Positions 24,125 through 34,474 are shown, numbered from the stretch's first letter. The stretch is 64,000 bases of DNA from Candidatus Pantoea floridensis (GCF_900215435.1 NZ_OCMY01000001.1:1-64000); one strand, 5' to 3'. The notes: a model not told the origin generated them from the letters alone. Made by a program: numbers and translations.

Positions 24125-24768
24125 ACGATAGACAACAACGTGATGATGCGTTAGCCGCAGAATATGCGCTGGGAACATTAAGCGGCCTTGCGCGTTTGCG
24201 CTTCGCGAGAAGGCTGCACACTGAGCCGGAACTCGCGGCTAGCGTGGCGCGCTGGCAGACCTTGCTGGCAGGGCTCGATAGTCAGCTCGCGCCCATCACT
24301 CCGCCAGAAAAAGTGTGGAAAAAGATTACGCTCAGCTTGCCTGAGAAACCTGTGGTGCAGGCTAAACGCTCCTACGCTGGTTGGATGGTGGCCGCCAGTA
24401 TTGCGGCGATTGCATTGATCGTTCAGCTTGTTTTGCAGCCCGCAACGCTCTCGCCATTAACCGTGTTGAGCGACACACAGCATCGTGAACAATGGGTGGT
24501 AAGTGCTGATAACAAACTTAAGCAATTGAGTTTGACGCCGCTGCATCCGATCGCGGTCGCCTCCAGCAATAGCCTTGAACTGTGGCTGATTCCGGCCGGC
24601 AAAACGCCGATTTCGCTGGGCTTACTCAACAGCAATACTGCCACCGCCATTGCGCTAAACGATCGCGAACTTACGGGCACGGGCATCATTGCCATCAGCC
24701 TGGAGCCGCAGGGCGGATCGCCTACCGGTCAGCCAACCGGACCGGTATTGTACAGCGGGCAGCTGTAG
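24121..24768 (+). CDS. RskA-like membrane anti-sigma factor
   Basis: 215 residues. The N-terminal anti-sigma helix bundle has DDALAAEYALGTLSGLARLRFARRL, the typical RskA/zinc-less anti-sigma signature. One membrane helix follows (about 84-102, GWMVAASIAAIALIVQLVLQ), then a periplasmic RskA domain with WVVSADNKLKQLSLTPL and LELWLIPAGKTPISLGLL. It should hold the ECF sigma at the membrane until cleavage by regulated proteolysis. The overlap with the sigma gene supports stoichiometric production. Confidence 0.9.
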   Translation: MNDRQQRDDALAAEYALGTLSGLARLRFARRLHTEPELAASVARWQTLLAGLDSQLAPITPPEKVWKKITLSLPEKPVVQAKRSYAGWMVAASIAAIALIVQLVLQPATLSPLTVLSDTQHREQWVVSADNKLKQLSLTPLHPIAVASSNSLELWLIPAGKTPISLGLLNSNTATAIALNDRELTGTGIIAISLEPQGGSPTGQPTGPVLYSGQL

Positions 24769-24771
24769 CAT

Positions 24772-24799
24772 AAAAAAGGCCGTTCAGATGAACGGCCTT
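24772..24799. terminator. Bidirectional terminator between anti-sigma gene and fumC
   Basis: AAGGCCGTTC-AGAT-GAACGGCCTT with A-run left and moderate T content right. On the minus strand it is a strong fumC terminator. Confidence 0.8.
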
Positions 24800-24818
24800 C
24801 ATTACGGTTAGCGGCAGA

Positions 24819-26216
24819 TTACTGCTTCATGCTGTCAACCATCTCTTCCGGACGCACCCACTCGTCAAACTGCTCTTCGGTCAGATATCCCAATTTCAGC
24901 GCTGAGCCTTTCAGCGTCAGACCTTCTTTGTGGGCTTTCTTCGCGATTTCCGCCGCTTTATCGTAGCCGATATGCGTATTCAGCGCGGTAACCAGCATCA
25001 GCGATTCGTTTAGCAGCTGATCGATGCGTTCACGCACCGGCTCAATACCCACCGCGCAGTGGTGGTTAAAGCTGTCCATGCCGTCGGCCAGCAGGCGTAC
25101 TGATTGCAGGAAGTTGTGGATCACCATCGGGCGGAAGACATTCAACTCAAAGTTGCCGGATGCGCCGCCAATGTTTACCGCAACGTCGTTGCCCATCACC
25201 TGACAGCACAGCATCGTCAGCGCTTCGCACTGCGTTGGGTTTACTTTGCCCGGCATAATAGAGCTGCCCGGTTCGTTTTCCGGGATAGCGAGTTCGCCGA
25301 TACCGCAGCGCGGGCCGGATGCCAGCCAGCGGACATCGTTGGCAATCTTCATCAGCGAGGCTGCCAGACCTTTCAGTGCGCCATGCGCGTGCACCAGCGC
25401 ATCACAGGTTGCCAGCGCTTCGAACTTGTTCGGCGCGGTAACAAACGGCTGTTTGGTCAGTTCGGCCAGCGCTTTTGCTACGCGCACCGCGTATTCCGGA
25501 TGCGTATTCAGGCCGGTACCGACGGCGGTGCCGCCGAGTGCCAGCTCCGCCACGTGTGGGATACTGTTTTCGATGTGCTTGAGATTGTGCTCCAGCATTG
25601 CGACCCAGCCGGAGATCTCCTGGCCCAGCGTCAACGGCGTTGCATCCTGCAGGTGGGTACGACCAATCTTAACGATGTCTTTAAATGCCTCGGATTTCTC
25701 ACTCAGCGTCTTTTTCAGTACATGAATCTGCGGAATCAGCTGCTCCCGCACGGCGATGACCGCGGCCACGTGCATGGCGGTGGGGAACACATCATTCGAG
25801 CTTTGGCTTTTATTCACGTCATCATTCGGATGCACCAAACGGGACATGCCGCGCTCGCCGCCCAGAATTTCACTGGCGCGGTTAGCCAACACCTCATTCA
25901 TGTTCATGTTGGTCTGGGTGCCGGAGCCGGTCTGCCAGATCGCCAGCGGAAACTCATCACTGTGCTTATCAGCCAGTACTTCGTCAGCGGCTTTCAAAAT
26001 CGCTTCTGCACGATCGGCAGGCAGCAGGCCGAGATCCTGATTGACCTGAGCTGCCGCACGCTTGGTCAGCGCCAGCGCATGCACCAGTGCCACCGGCATC
26101 TTCTCGGTTGAGATTTTGAAATGCTCCAGCGATCGCTGCGTTTGTGCGCCCCACAACTTATCTGCCGGTACTTCGATCGGTCCCATTGAGTCTTTTTCAA
26201 TGCGATTGGCTGCCAT
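24819..26216 (-). CDS. fumC: Class II fumarase (fumarate hydratase)
   Basis: 465 residues, close to E. coli FumC throughout. Conserved segments are [44 protein letters not shown] and the flexible signature loop [16 protein letters not shown] with the catalytic Ser. It is the iron-independent tetrameric TCA-cycle enzyme converting fumarate and malate. In E. coli fumA precedes fumC; here fumA is absent and the upstream neighbour is divergent manA, so fumC has its own promoter in the 197-base gap. Confidence 0.97.
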   Translation of the reverse strand: MAANRIEKDSMGPIEVPADKLWGAQTQRSLEHFKISTEKMPVALVHALALTKRAAAQVNQDLGLLPADRAEAILKAADEVLADKHSDEFPLAIWQTGSGTQTNMNMNEVLANRASEILGGERGMSRLVHPNDDVNKSQSSNDVFPTAMHVAAVIAVREQLIPQIHVLKKTLSEKSEAFKDIVKIGRTHLQDATPLTLGQEISGWVAMLEHNLKHIENSIPHVAELALGGTAVGTGLNTHPEYAVRVAKALAELTKQPFVTAPNKFEALATCDALVHAHGALKGLAASLMKIANDVRWLASGPRCGIGELAIPENEPGSSIMPGKVNPTQCEALTMLCCQVMGNDVAVNIGGASGNFELNVFRPMVIHNFLQSVRLLADGMDSFNHHCAVGIEPVRERIDQLLNESLMLVTALNTHIGYDKAAEIAKKAHKEGLTLKGSALKLGYLTEEQFDEWVRPEEMVDSMKQ

Positions 26217-26413
26217 GACTACGTCTCCTTAGCTCAGATTTTGAGGTTTCCGCTCCCAACGCCTTCCCGCGGCGCTGCAGAACGAGCAAGATTGTCACAT
26301 ACAAGAATTTAACATTATGCGAGCCTATCGCGTTTATTGCACATGTTCGTGTATTTTCTATGGCACTTTCTGCTTTAATAAGCCTATTTACTTACGGTTA
26401 TTAAGGGTAAACG

Positions 26414-27589
26414 ATGCAAAAATTGAACAATTCGCTGCAAAATTACGCCTGGGGCAGCAAAACTGCGCTGACTGAACTTTACGGCATTGAGAATCCGCAG
26501 GGATTGCCGATGGCAGAACTGTGGATGGGCGCGCACCCGAAAAGTCCTTCAACCGTGGAGATCAACGGTGAAGCGCGTTCGCTGCGTGAGGTGATTGATG
26601 CCGATAAGCCAGCGACGCTGGGCAAAGCGGTCGCTGAACGGTTTGGCGAGCTGCCCTTCCTGTTTAAAGTGCTGTGCGCCGATCAGCCGCTGTCAATTCA
26701 GGTCCATCCCAGCAAAGCCGCCGCTGAAGAAGGTTTTGCGCGTGAAAATGCGGCAGGTATTCCACTTAGCGCCGCCGAACGCAACTATAAAGATGCCAAT
26801 CATAAGCCGGAGCTGGTGTATGCGCTGACCTCCTTCCAGGCGATGAACGGCTTCCGCGAGCTGCATGAGATTGTCTCACTGCTTGAACCGGTAGCCGGCG
26901 CGCATCCGCAAATCGCGCACTTCCTGGAAAATGCCAACGAAGCCAATCTGGCCAAACTGTTCGCCACGCTGTTGTCCTTGCAGGATGAGGCGAAATCGCG
27001 CGCCATTGGCGTATTGAAATCCGCGCTGAATGCCCGTGGAGGCGAACCATGGCAAACCATTAAAGCGATTGCCGTCGATTATCCGGACGATAGCGGGCTG
27101 TTTTCCCCGCTGTTGCTCAATGTCATCACGCTGCAACCAGGCGAAGCGATGTTCCTGTTCGCTGAAACGCCGCACGCCTATCTGAAAGGCGTGGCGCTGG
27201 AAGTGATGGCGAACTCTGATAACGTATTACGTGCCGGTTTAACGCCGAAGTTCATCGATATCCCGGAGCTGCTGGCCAATCTTAAATTCCAGGCAAAACC
27301 GGCCGCCACGCTGCTGACCCAACCCCAGCGTGACGGCGACACGCTGAACTTCCCGATCCCGGTTGACGATTTTGCCTTTGCCATTCATGCACTTTCTGCC
27401 ACACCCCACTCGCTGGCGCAAAACAGCGCGGCGGTGCTGTTCTGCATTGAAGGCCAGGCGGTGATTGAGAAGTCCGGTCAACAGCTGGTGCTAAAACCCG
27501 GCGAATCCTGCTTTATCACCGCTGAAGAGTCGCCGGTGAGCGCCGCGGGCACCGGACGTCTGGCGCGCGTGTTTAATACGCTGAACTGA
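26414..27589 (+). CDS. manA: Mannose-6-phosphate isomerase
   Basis: 391 residues, type I phosphomannose isomerase. Zinc-site segments PLSIQVHPSK and NHKPELVYAL are present, as are ETPHAYLKGVALEVMANSDNVLRAGLTPK with a further zinc His and catalytic Arg. A C-terminal cupin domain ends the protein. It interconverts mannose-6-P and fructose-6-P and supplies mannose-6-P for GDP-mannose and capsule or colanic-type polysaccharide. AAGGG lies seven bases before the ATG. Divergent from fumC, as in E. coli. Confidence 0.96.
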   Translation: MQKLNNSLQNYAWGSKTALTELYGIENPQGLPMAELWMGAHPKSPSTVEINGEARSLREVIDADKPATLGKAVAERFGELPFLFKVLCADQPLSIQVHPSKAAAEEGFARENAAGIPLSAAERNYKDANHKPELVYALTSFQAMNGFRELHEIVSLLEPVAGAHPQIAHFLENANEANLAKLFATLLSLQDEAKSRAIGVLKSALNARGGEPWQTIKAIAVDYPDDSGLFSPLLLNVITLQPGEAMFLFAETPHAYLKGVALEVMANSDNVLRAGLTPKFIDIPELLANLKFQAKPAATLLTQPQRDGDTLNFPIPVDDFAFAIHALSATPHSLAQNSAAVLFCIEGQAVIEKSGQQLVLKPGESCFITAEESPVSAAGTGRLARVFNTLN

Positions 27590-27640
27590 TCCGGCTGACG
27601 CTTCCAGCATTAACTGCTATTCTTTCAAACTATTAATTTA

Positions 27641-27660
27641 AAACGCCTGCGGGCGTTTTT
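27641..27660 (+). terminator. Terminator after manA
   Basis: AAACGCC-TGCG-GGCGTTT plus T-run, about 55 bases after the manA stop. Confidence 0.75.
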
Positions 27661-27719
27661 CTTCACCCGTCGCGCACCGACCAGCGGCGTGCGGACGCAA
27701 GGATAAGGACGACACAGCG

Positions 27720-29219
27720 ATGAAAAAGACCCAGGTTGCCGTAGGTGTGATTGTGGCGCTCGGCGTGATTTGGACTGGCGCTTCATGGTTTACCGGTAAA
27801 CAGCTTGAAAGCCACATGGATGAAATGTTGCAGAATGCCAACGCGCAGCTGAATGCCTATGCGCCTAACAGCCGCTTAACGCTGAGCTATCAGGATTATC
27901 AGCGCGGCGTGTTCAGCAGCAAAACTAAACTGGTGGTGCAGGCCAGTTCACAAACCAATGACAATCCGCTGTTGAAGCCAGGTCAAAGCATCGTGCTAAA
28001 CGAGACTATCGATCACGGCCCTTTCCCGTTCGCACAGCTGAAGCGCGGCAGCCTGATCCCAAGCATGGCGTCAGTGCACACCGAGCTGGAAAACACCGAT
28101 GCGGTGAAGAAGTTATTTGAACTGACCAACGGTAAATCACTGGTTAACGCGGATACCCGCGTGGGCTACAGCGGAGCCACCGACACCGATCTCAACCTGT
28201 TAGCCGTGGATTACAATAATGCGCAAACCGGCGATCGCCTGGCGACCAACGGCGGCACGCTCAACATCAGCGCCGACAGCAAAGGCGATAAAGTCAGCCT
28301 TGACGGCGATTTCTCCAGCATTGCGGTAACCAGTAAAAATCAGGTCGACATGCCGGTGCTGTTCACGCTCAATGGCCTGAAACTGAGCGGTGATACCCAT
28401 CTCAGCCCGGAAGGCGTGCGCGTGGGCGATCAATCGGTTTCCCTCGATAAACTGAATGCCAGCATCAACGGTCAGGAAGGTCTCTCGCTGGAGAACCTGA
28501 AAACCACCTCTTCCTTCGATAATAAAGACGGCAAGATTGGCGGCAAGCTGGACGTCAACGTTGACAAAATCACCCTGCAGAAGCAGCCGTTTGGTGAAGC
28601 CAAACTGGCGATGACGTTCGCGCAATTCGATGCGCAGGCCGTGAAAGCCTTCTCCGACACCTACAATGCCCAGATGCAGGATCTGCTGAGCCAGCCGGGC
28701 GTAGCGGAAGATCCGATTCGCTATCAGGCCAGCGTGCAAACCATCCTGCGTAACAACCTGCCCACGCTGTTAAAAGGCTCGCCAACCTTAAGCATTGCGC
28801 CGCTGAGCTGGAAAAATGACAAGGGCGAAAGCAGCTTCACTCTGAACCTGGGCTTTAACGATCCGGCTACCGTGACCGGCGAAGCGCAAAGTTTGGGGGC
28901 CGCAGTGGATCGCGTGCTGAAAACCCTCGACGGCAAGCTGACGGTTAATATGCCAATGGCGACCGAAACCATGCGTCACGTTGGTTTGGCGGAAGGCTAT
29001 CAGGGCGACGATGCGCAGAAATTGGCGGACCAGCAGGTGAAAGGTTTAGCGGCGATGGGCCAGATGTTCCGCCTGACGCAGCAGCAGGATGACAACATCG
29101 TTACCAGCCTGCAGTACGGCAACGGTCAGGTGACGATGAATGGCGATAAGATGACGCTTGAGCAGTTCCTGTCACGCTATATGCTGGGTGCGCCAACCAG
29201 CGAAGGTATGCCGGAGTAA
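27720..29219 (+). CDS. ydgA: YdgA family (DUF945) protein
   Basis: 499 residues, full length for YdgA. An N-terminal hydrophobic helix (about 4-24) is a signal anchor; the rest is a long periplasmic region of repeated beta-rich character, as in the AsmA/YdgA-like superfamily. E. coli YdgA associates with the inner membrane; its function is not established. The order manA-ydgA matches E. coli. Start at ATG 27720, after AAGGA. Confidence 0.9.
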   Translation: MKKTQVAVGVIVALGVIWTGASWFTGKQLESHMDEMLQNANAQLNAYAPNSRLTLSYQDYQRGVFSSKTKLVVQASSQTNDNPLLKPGQSIVLNETIDHGPFPFAQLKRGSLIPSMASVHTELENTDAVKKLFELTNGKSLVNADTRVGYSGATDTDLNLLAVDYNNAQTGDRLATNGGTLNISADSKGDKVSLDGDFSSIAVTSKNQVDMPVLFTLNGLKLSGDTHLSPEGVRVGDQSVSLDKLNASINGQEGLSLENLKTTSSFDNKDGKIGGKLDVNVDKITLQKQPFGEAKLAMTFAQFDAQAVKAFSDTYNAQMQDLLSQPGVAEDPIRYQASVQTILRNNLPTLLKGSPTLSIAPLSWKNDKGESSFTLNLGFNDPATVTGEAQSLGAAVDRVLKTLDGKLTVNMPMATETMRHVGLAEGYQGDDAQKLADQQVKGLAAMGQMFRLTQQQDDNIVTSLQYGNGQVTMNGDKMTLEQFLSRYMLGAPTSEGMPE

Positions 29220-29247
29220 TCATTCGTGGGCGGTCGACCGGCCGCCC

Positions 29248-30276
29248 TTACGCTTCCCCGCGCACCAGCTGGGGCGGCACGATCAAACTTTGTATTTCCG
29301 CTTCCGGCTGTGCCAGTCGCTGCATCATTCGTTCGGCCGCTCGCCTTCCCACGTCCCGCGCTTCGCTGCTGACAAAGGTCATGGTGGGATCGTGCAGCTC
29401 GCGCTGCGGATCGTCGTTGAATCCAACCAATGCCAGCTGCTGCGTGTAATAACTGTCTACCGCCCCTTCGCCAAACGTTCGCCCACAGCGCAGTGCACCA
29501 AAATAGCAGCCGAGCGCGGTGCTGCCGTTGTGCGCCAGAATCGCCGTGATGCCCGGATGTTGCCGCAGTAACTCAAGCGTCAACGCCGAGACGCTTTGCT
29601 GACGATCGTCGCACTCAATAATCCAGTCAGATCGAAAAGGTAAGCCGTACTGCAGCAAGGTGGCACAATAGCCTCCAATCCGTTCAGCGCGCGTCAATGA
29701 CGAACCTAATCCGCCCATCCAGGCGATGCGTTGATGTCCCTGTCGAATCAGATATTCGGTGGCCATGCGCGCGGCCTGGCTGTTGTCGGGACGTAACGAA
29801 TCGACATTGTCCAAACTGCTGGCGCGCGCGGCGCAGACTAAAGCAATGCTCTGCTCCTGCGCTAACGGTACCAGCGTTTCCGCCTGTGCTACCGCACCGC
29901 CGAGCACAATACCCTCCGCACCCTGCGCCACCAGCGTATCAAAGCACCGTTTAAGGTGCTGCCCATGCTGACCGCTTTGCGTTAGCACCAGCACTTTGCC
30001 CTGTTGCTCTAGCACTTCGCTGAGTCCAGCGGTCATCGCCGCATAAAACGGTTGGCTGAGATCGCGCACAATTAAGCCGATCACGCCGCTTTCACCACCG
30101 CGCAAAATGGATGCCGAGCGATTGCGGACGTAGCCGAGCTGTTCAATCGCCTGGTTGACGCGTGTGGCTGTGGCGGGTGAGATGCGCCCTTTTCCGGAGA
30201 GCACCAATGACACGGTTGAGACCGAAACCCCGGCGACCAATGCCACGTCATGAATTGTGGTTTTCTGCTGGGACAT
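29248..30276 (-). CDS. malI: MalI, LacI-family repressor of malXY
   Basis: 342 residues. The LacI helix-turn-helix and hinge are clear: TTIHDVALVAGVSVSTVSLVLSGKGRIS, then VNQAIEQLGYVRNRSASILRGG. A periplasmic-binding-protein-like effector domain follows, with GVIGLIVRDLSQPFYA and HQRIAWMGG. It closely tracks E. coli MalI, including SSLTRAERIGGYCATLLQYGLPF. It represses malXY and itself through the operators in the divergent promoter region. The inducer is unknown. Confidence 0.95.
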   Translation of the reverse strand: MSQQKTTIHDVALVAGVSVSTVSLVLSGKGRISPATATRVNQAIEQLGYVRNRSASILRGGESGVIGLIVRDLSQPFYAAMTAGLSEVLEQQGKVLVLTQSGQHGQHLKRCFDTLVAQGAEGIVLGGAVAQAETLVPLAQEQSIALVCAARASSLDNVDSLRPDNSQAARMATEYLIRQGHQRIAWMGGLGSSLTRAERIGGYCATLLQYGLPFRSDWIIECDDRQQSVSALTLELLRQHPGITAILAHNGSTALGCYFGALRCGRTFGEGAVDSYYTQQLALVGFNDDPQRELHDPTMTFVSSEARDVGRRAAERMMQRLAQPEAEIQSLIVPPQLVRGEA

Positions 30277-30307
30277 AGCGTTCCGTTACCAACGTCCAGA
30301 TACAAAG

Positions 30308-30403
30308 GGCTAAAACGTTACACTGATTTCATCAAAAATAAAGTCTGCAATTAGTCACTCTTTGTGATTATAGCCACAAAAATAAGTGATAAAACGTTTT
30401 ATC
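30308..30403. promoter_or_regulatory. malI-malX divergent operators with CRP-like site
   Basis: GATAAAACGTTTTATC (30388-30403) is a perfect 16-base palindrome and the known MalI operator sequence of E. coli. A weaker copy, CTAAAACGTTACAC, lies at 30310-30323 next to malI. TGTGA-N6-CCACA (30363-30378) between them matches the CRP site at nine of ten positions. The layout supports CRP activation and MalI repression of both promoters. Confidence 0.85.
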
Positions 30404-30450
30404 ATCCTTGACCACATTGAACACCTTCCTTTTTATTGCCAGGAGAGAAT

Positions 30451-32037
30451 ATGCCCGCTAGCCGTCCTAAAATGTCGCTTTGGGAGTTTTTCCAAAGTCT
30501 GGGTAAAACCTTTATGTTGCCCGTCGCCCTGCTGTCGTTTTGCGGCATTCTGTTAGGGATTGGCAGTTCACTCAGCAGCCACGACGTACTCACGCTGATC
30601 CCACTGCTCGATCAGCCGCTGCTGCAGTACCTGTTTATCTGGCTGGCGAAGATCGGTTCTTTTGCCTTCAGCTACCTGCCAGTGATGTTTGCTATCGCGA
30701 TTCCTCTGGGCATGGCTCGTGAGAACAAAGGCGTCGCGGCTTTTGCCGGCTTTGTCGGATATGCGGTGCTGAACCTGAGCATCAATTTCTGGCTCAACAT
30801 CAATGGCATTCTGCCCACCACCGATGCGGCCGTGCTGAAAGCCAATAACGTCCAAAACATCCTTGGCATCCAATCAATTGATACCGGTATTCTCGGTGCG
30901 GTGATTGTTGGCATCGTGGTGTTCTGGCTGCACGAACGTTTCCATAATATTCGCCTGCCGGATGCGCTGGCGTTCTTTGGCGGGACGCGCTTTGTCCCGA
31001 TCGTCACGGCGATGGCCATGGGCGTGCTGGGCTTAGTGGTGCCGCTAATTTGGCCATTCTTTGCGCGCGCCATTACCGGCCTTGGCTGGGTGATCAACAG
31101 CGCTGGTGAATTTGGCCCGATGATCTTCGGTACCGGTGAACGTCTGCTACTGCCGTTTGGCTTACAACATATTCTGGTGGCGATCATCCGCTTTACCGAT
31201 GCTGGCGGCACGCTGGATGTGTGCGGTAAAAGCGTCAGCGGCGCATTAACCATTTTCCAGGCGCAGCTTGCTTGTGCGGACACGCACGGCTTTGCCGAGA
31301 GCGCCACACGCTTCCTGTCGCAGGGTAAAATGCCGGCCTTCCTCGGTGGCTTGCCGGGCGCAGCCTTGGCGATGTATCACTGCGCACGCCCTGAAAATCG
31401 CCACAAGATTAAAGGCCTGCTGATTTCCGGCGTGGTGGCTTGCGTAGTGGGCGGCACCACGGAACCCCTCGAATTCCTGTTCCTGTTTGTCGCGCCAGTG
31501 CTGTATCTCATCCACGCGCTGCTGACTGGCTTAGGCTTTACCGTCATGGCGATACTCGGCGTCACCATCGGTAATACCGACGGTAACGTGATCGACTTCT
31601 TCGTCTTTGGTGTGCTGCATGGTCTCTCGACTAAATGGTATTGGGTGCCAGTGATTGCTGCGGTGTGGTTTGTGGGTTATTACGCCATCTTCCGTTTTGC
31701 GATCAGTCACTTCAACATCAAAACGCCGGGCCGCGAAGTTGAAACTAACAGCGTTGCGCAGCAGGTTAGCCGTGCGAGCGTAGGTAAATCTGGCTTTAAT
31801 ACGCCGGCGATTCTGTCAGCGTTGGGCGGCGTGGAGAACATCGCCTCGCTGGATAACTGCCTGACGCGCCTGCGTTTGACCGTCGTCGATATGAGCAAAG
31901 TGGATGACGCAGCGTTGAAAGCTAACGGCGCGATTGGCGTGGTGCACGTTAATCAAACTAACCTGCAAGTGGTGATGGGGCCGCAGGTGCAGTCGGTGAA
32001 AGACGAGATGGCGCACCTGATGAGCGCAACGGTGTAA
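30451..32037 (+). CDS. malX: MalX, PTS glucose/maltose-type EIIBC component
   Basis: 528 residues from the ATG at 30451 (AGGAGAG five bases upstream); a TTG at 30436 is less likely. The EIIC membrane domain (about 1-420, roughly ten helices) includes GTTEPLEFLFLFVAPVLYLIHALLTG as the substrate-site loop. The EIIB domain (about 440-525) has the phosphorylated Cys in IASLDNCLTRLRLTV. No EIIA is encoded, so it needs Crr or another EIIA. Its stop overlaps the malY start by one base (TAATG), forming an operon. The natural substrate is uncertain. Confidence 0.94.
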   Translation: MPASRPKMSLWEFFQSLGKTFMLPVALLSFCGILLGIGSSLSSHDVLTLIPLLDQPLLQYLFIWLAKIGSFAFSYLPVMFAIAIPLGMARENKGVAAFAGFVGYAVLNLSINFWLNINGILPTTDAAVLKANNVQNILGIQSIDTGILGAVIVGIVVFWLHERFHNIRLPDALAFFGGTRFVPIVTAMAMGVLGLVVPLIWPFFARAITGLGWVINSAGEFGPMIFGTGERLLLPFGLQHILVAIIRFTDAGGTLDVCGKSVSGALTIFQAQLACADTHGFAESATRFLSQGKMPAFLGGLPGAALAMYHCARPENRHKIKGLLISGVVACVVGGTTEPLEFLFLFVAPVLYLIHALLTGLGFTVMAILGVTIGNTDGNVIDFFVFGVLHGLSTKWYWVPVIAAVWFVGYYAIFRFAISHFNIKTPGREVETNSVAQQVSRASVGKSGFNTPAILSALGGVENIASLDNCLTRLRLTVVDMSKVDDAALKANGAIGVVHVNQTNLQVVMGPQVQSVKDEMAHLMSATV

Positions 32038-33215
32038 TGATGCAGGATTTCGATTTTAATCACGTGGTCGATCGCCACGGCAGCTGGTGTACGCAGTGGG
32101 ATTTCGTCGCCGACCGCTTCGGCGTGGCGGACTTACTGCCCTTCACTATCTCCGATATGGATTTCGCCACCGCCCCGTGCATTGTTGCGGCGCTCCAGCA
32201 GCGACTCGAGCATGGCGTGTTCGGGTACAGCCGCTGGCAGCACGCTGATTTTCTCTCCGCACTTCAGCACTGGATGCGCAGCCGTTTTCATACTGAAGTC
32301 CCGGCAGAATCATTCGTTTATGGTCCGTCAGTGATTTATATGGTGGCGCAGCTGCTGCGCCACTGGACGCAGACCGACGATGAAGTGCTGATCCACACGC
32401 CCGCCTACGATGCGTTTTACAACACCATCAACGGCAATCAGCGTCACGTGCTGGAACTGCCGCTGCAGCGTCACGGTAACCAATGGGTTTGTGACATGGC
32501 ACAGCTGGAAACGCTGCTGGCACGCCCGCGCTGCAAAGTGATGCTGCTTTGCAGTCCACATAACCCAACAGGAAAAGTGTGGCAATTGCAGGAGTTGCAG
32601 CAGATGGCGACGCTGTGCGAACGGCACGGCGTCAAGGTTATCAGCGATGAAATCCATATGGATATGGTGCTGAGTGATATGCCGCATACGCCATGGAGCC
32701 AGGTGGCAACTTCCGACTGGGCGCTGTTTACCTCGGCTTCCAAGAGCTTCAATATTCCGGCGCTGACCGGCGCGTGGGGCATCATTCCCAACGAGCACGA
32801 TCGTCAGGCATGGTTTCGCGCGTTGAAGCAACAAGACGGCCTCTCCTCGCCGGCGGTGATGGCGATCGCGGCAACCATCGCCGCCTATCGTGATGGCGCA
32901 CCGTGGCTGGATGCGCTGCGCGCTTACCTGCGTGGCAATATGCAACATATCGCCCTGCGCCTGAATGCTGAGTTTCCGCAGCTCAACTGGCAGCCGCCCG
33001 CTGCCACTTACCTGGCGTGGATCGATCTTAATCCGCTGGGCGTTGATGAACAGGCGCTGCAACAGCGCCTGATACAGCAACACAAAGTAGCAATCATGCC
33101 TGGTTCGACTTACGGTACGGCGAGTCGCGGTTACCTGCGTCTCAACGCCGGTTGCCCGCGCAGCAAACTCGATGATGGGTTGGATCGGCTGATCGCCGGG
33201 TTAAAATCGTTCTAA
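32037..33215 (+). CDS. malY: MalY, PLP-dependent C-S lyase and mal regulator
   Basis: 392 residues; two adjacent ATGs (32037, 32040) are possible. Fold-type I aminotransferase family: FTISDMDFATAP, YGPSVIYMVAQLL, NPTGKVW, SDEIHMDM and the PLP lysine in TSASKSFNIPALTG. Overall close to E. coli MalY, a cystathionine beta-lyase that also binds and inhibits the MalT activator. Whether the MalT contact is conserved cannot be judged. A hairpin terminator follows. Confidence 0.95.
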   Translation: MMQDFDFNHVVDRHGSWCTQWDFVADRFGVADLLPFTISDMDFATAPCIVAALQQRLEHGVFGYSRWQHADFLSALQHWMRSRFHTEVPAESFVYGPSVIYMVAQLLRHWTQTDDEVLIHTPAYDAFYNTINGNQRHVLELPLQRHGNQWVCDMAQLETLLARPRCKVMLLCSPHNPTGKVWQLQELQQMATLCERHGVKVISDEIHMDMVLSDMPHTPWSQVATSDWALFTSASKSFNIPALTGAWGIIPNEHDRQAWFRALKQQDGLSSPAVMAIAATIAAYRDGAPWLDALRAYLRGNMQHIALRLNAEFPQLNWQPPAATYLAWIDLNPLGVDEQALQQRLIQQHKVAIMPGSTYGTASRGYLRLNAGCPRSKLDDGLDRLIAGLKSF

Positions 33216-33221
33216 AATGCC

Positions 33222-33252
33222 ACGGATGCTGATTAATTCAGCATCCGTTTTA
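33222..33252 (+). terminator. Terminator after malY
   Basis: ACGGATGCTGA, loop TTAAT, TCAGCATCCGT followed by TTT. Confidence 0.8.
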
Positions 33253-33333
33253 CTGTTTGCGCAAATCACTGGCGCTGTTGCGCAAGATGTTTTTATAATC
33301 CTCTGCACTTTATGAAACTTAAGCGAGTGCGCC

Positions 33334-34332
33334 ATGATTGATCTTAAACTCCCCCTCACCGACATTCACCGCCACCTTGATGGCAATATCCGCGCACAAA
33401 CCATTCTCGATTTAGGTCGCCAGTATAATCTCGCGCTGCCCGCCGATTCACTCGATGCATTGCGTCCGCACGTGCAGGTTACCGCCAATGAGCCGGACCT
33501 GGTGAGCTTCCTGCAGAAACTGGACTGGGGCGTGAAAGTGCTGGGCGATCTTGATGCCTGCCGTCGCATTGCGCTGGAAAACGTCGAGGATGCGGCGCGT
33601 GCCGGTATTCATTATGCGGAACTGCGCTTCTCGCCGGGCTATATGGCGATGACGCACAACCTGCCGATTGCCGGTGTGGTTGAAGCGGTGATTGACGGCG
33701 TGCGTGCCGGTATTGAGCAATACGGTGTCGATGTGCGCCTGACGGGCATCATGAGCCGTACGTTTGGCGAAGAAGCCTGCCTGCGTGAGCTGGAAGGTTT
33801 ACTGGCGCATCGCGATGGCATCACTGCGGTCGATTTGGCAGGCGACGAGCTTGGCTTCCCGGGCAGCGAATTCTTAAGCCACTTTAATCGTGCACGCGAT
33901 GCCGGTTTCCGCATTACCGTGCATGCCGGTGAAGCGGCGGGCCCGGAGAGTATCTGGCAAGCAATTCGTGAACTGGGTGCAGAACGTATTGGTCACGGCG
34001 TTAAAGCGATTGAAGATCGCGCGTTGATGGATTTTCTCGCCGAGCAGCGTATTGGGATTGAATCTTGCCTGACGTCGAATATTCAAACCAGCACGGTGTC
34101 GTCGTTGAACAACCATCCGCTGAAAACCTTCCTGCAACACGGCATTCTCGCCACCATTAACACTGACGATCCGGCCGTTCAGGGCGTTGAGTTGGCACAT
34201 GAATATGAAGTGGCGGCGCCGCAGGCAGGATTAACCGCTGAAGAGATGCGTCAGGCGCAGGACCATGGCGTGACCATCGCGTTCCTGAACGATGCAGAGA
34301 AAGCAGCGCTGCGCGCACGCGTGGCGGGATAA
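33334..34332 (+). CDS. add: Adenosine deaminase
   Basis: 332 residues. All metal and catalytic segments of the family are visible: the HxH in [23 protein letters not shown] with catalytic His and Glu, GHGVKAIED, and the zinc Asp pair in [10 protein letters not shown]. It deaminates adenosine and deoxyadenosine to inosine forms in the cytoplasm for purine salvage. The position between malY and ydgJ matches E. coli. Confidence 0.97.
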   Translation: MIDLKLPLTDIHRHLDGNIRAQTILDLGRQYNLALPADSLDALRPHVQVTANEPDLVSFLQKLDWGVKVLGDLDACRRIALENVEDAARAGIHYAELRFSPGYMAMTHNLPIAGVVEAVIDGVRAGIEQYGVDVRLTGIMSRTFGEEACLRELEGLLAHRDGITAVDLAGDELGFPGSEFLSHFNRARDAGFRITVHAGEAAGPESIWQAIRELGAERIGHGVKAIEDRALMDFLAEQRIGIESCLTSNIQTSTVSSLNNHPLKTFLQHGILATINTDDPAVQGVELAHEYEVAAPQAGLTAEEMRQAQDHGVTIAFLNDAEKAALRARVAG

Positions 34333-34337
34333 AACAT

Positions 34338-34432
34338 TCCCTCTCCCGCATGCGGGAGAGGGTTGGGGTGAGGGATAAAGCGCACGGAGTCTTCTTTCCC
34401 TCACCCCGGCCCTCTCCCAAAGGGAGAGGGAG
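34338..34432. repeat. Paired GGGAGAGGG palindromes (BIME-like)
   Basis: Two stem-loops, CCCTCTCCCGCA/TGCGGGAGAGGG and GGCCCTCTCCCAAA/GGGAGAGGG, are linked by TTGGGGTGAGGG and its complement CCCTCACCCC. The whole is a large inverted structure just after add. Similar CCCTCACCCC-type repeats are widespread in proteobacterial intergenic DNA. It may act as terminator for add. Confidence 0.75.
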
Positions 34433-34474
34433 TAAAGCGAGTATCAGCACTCCCAAGGGAAAGGCAGTAAGCGA

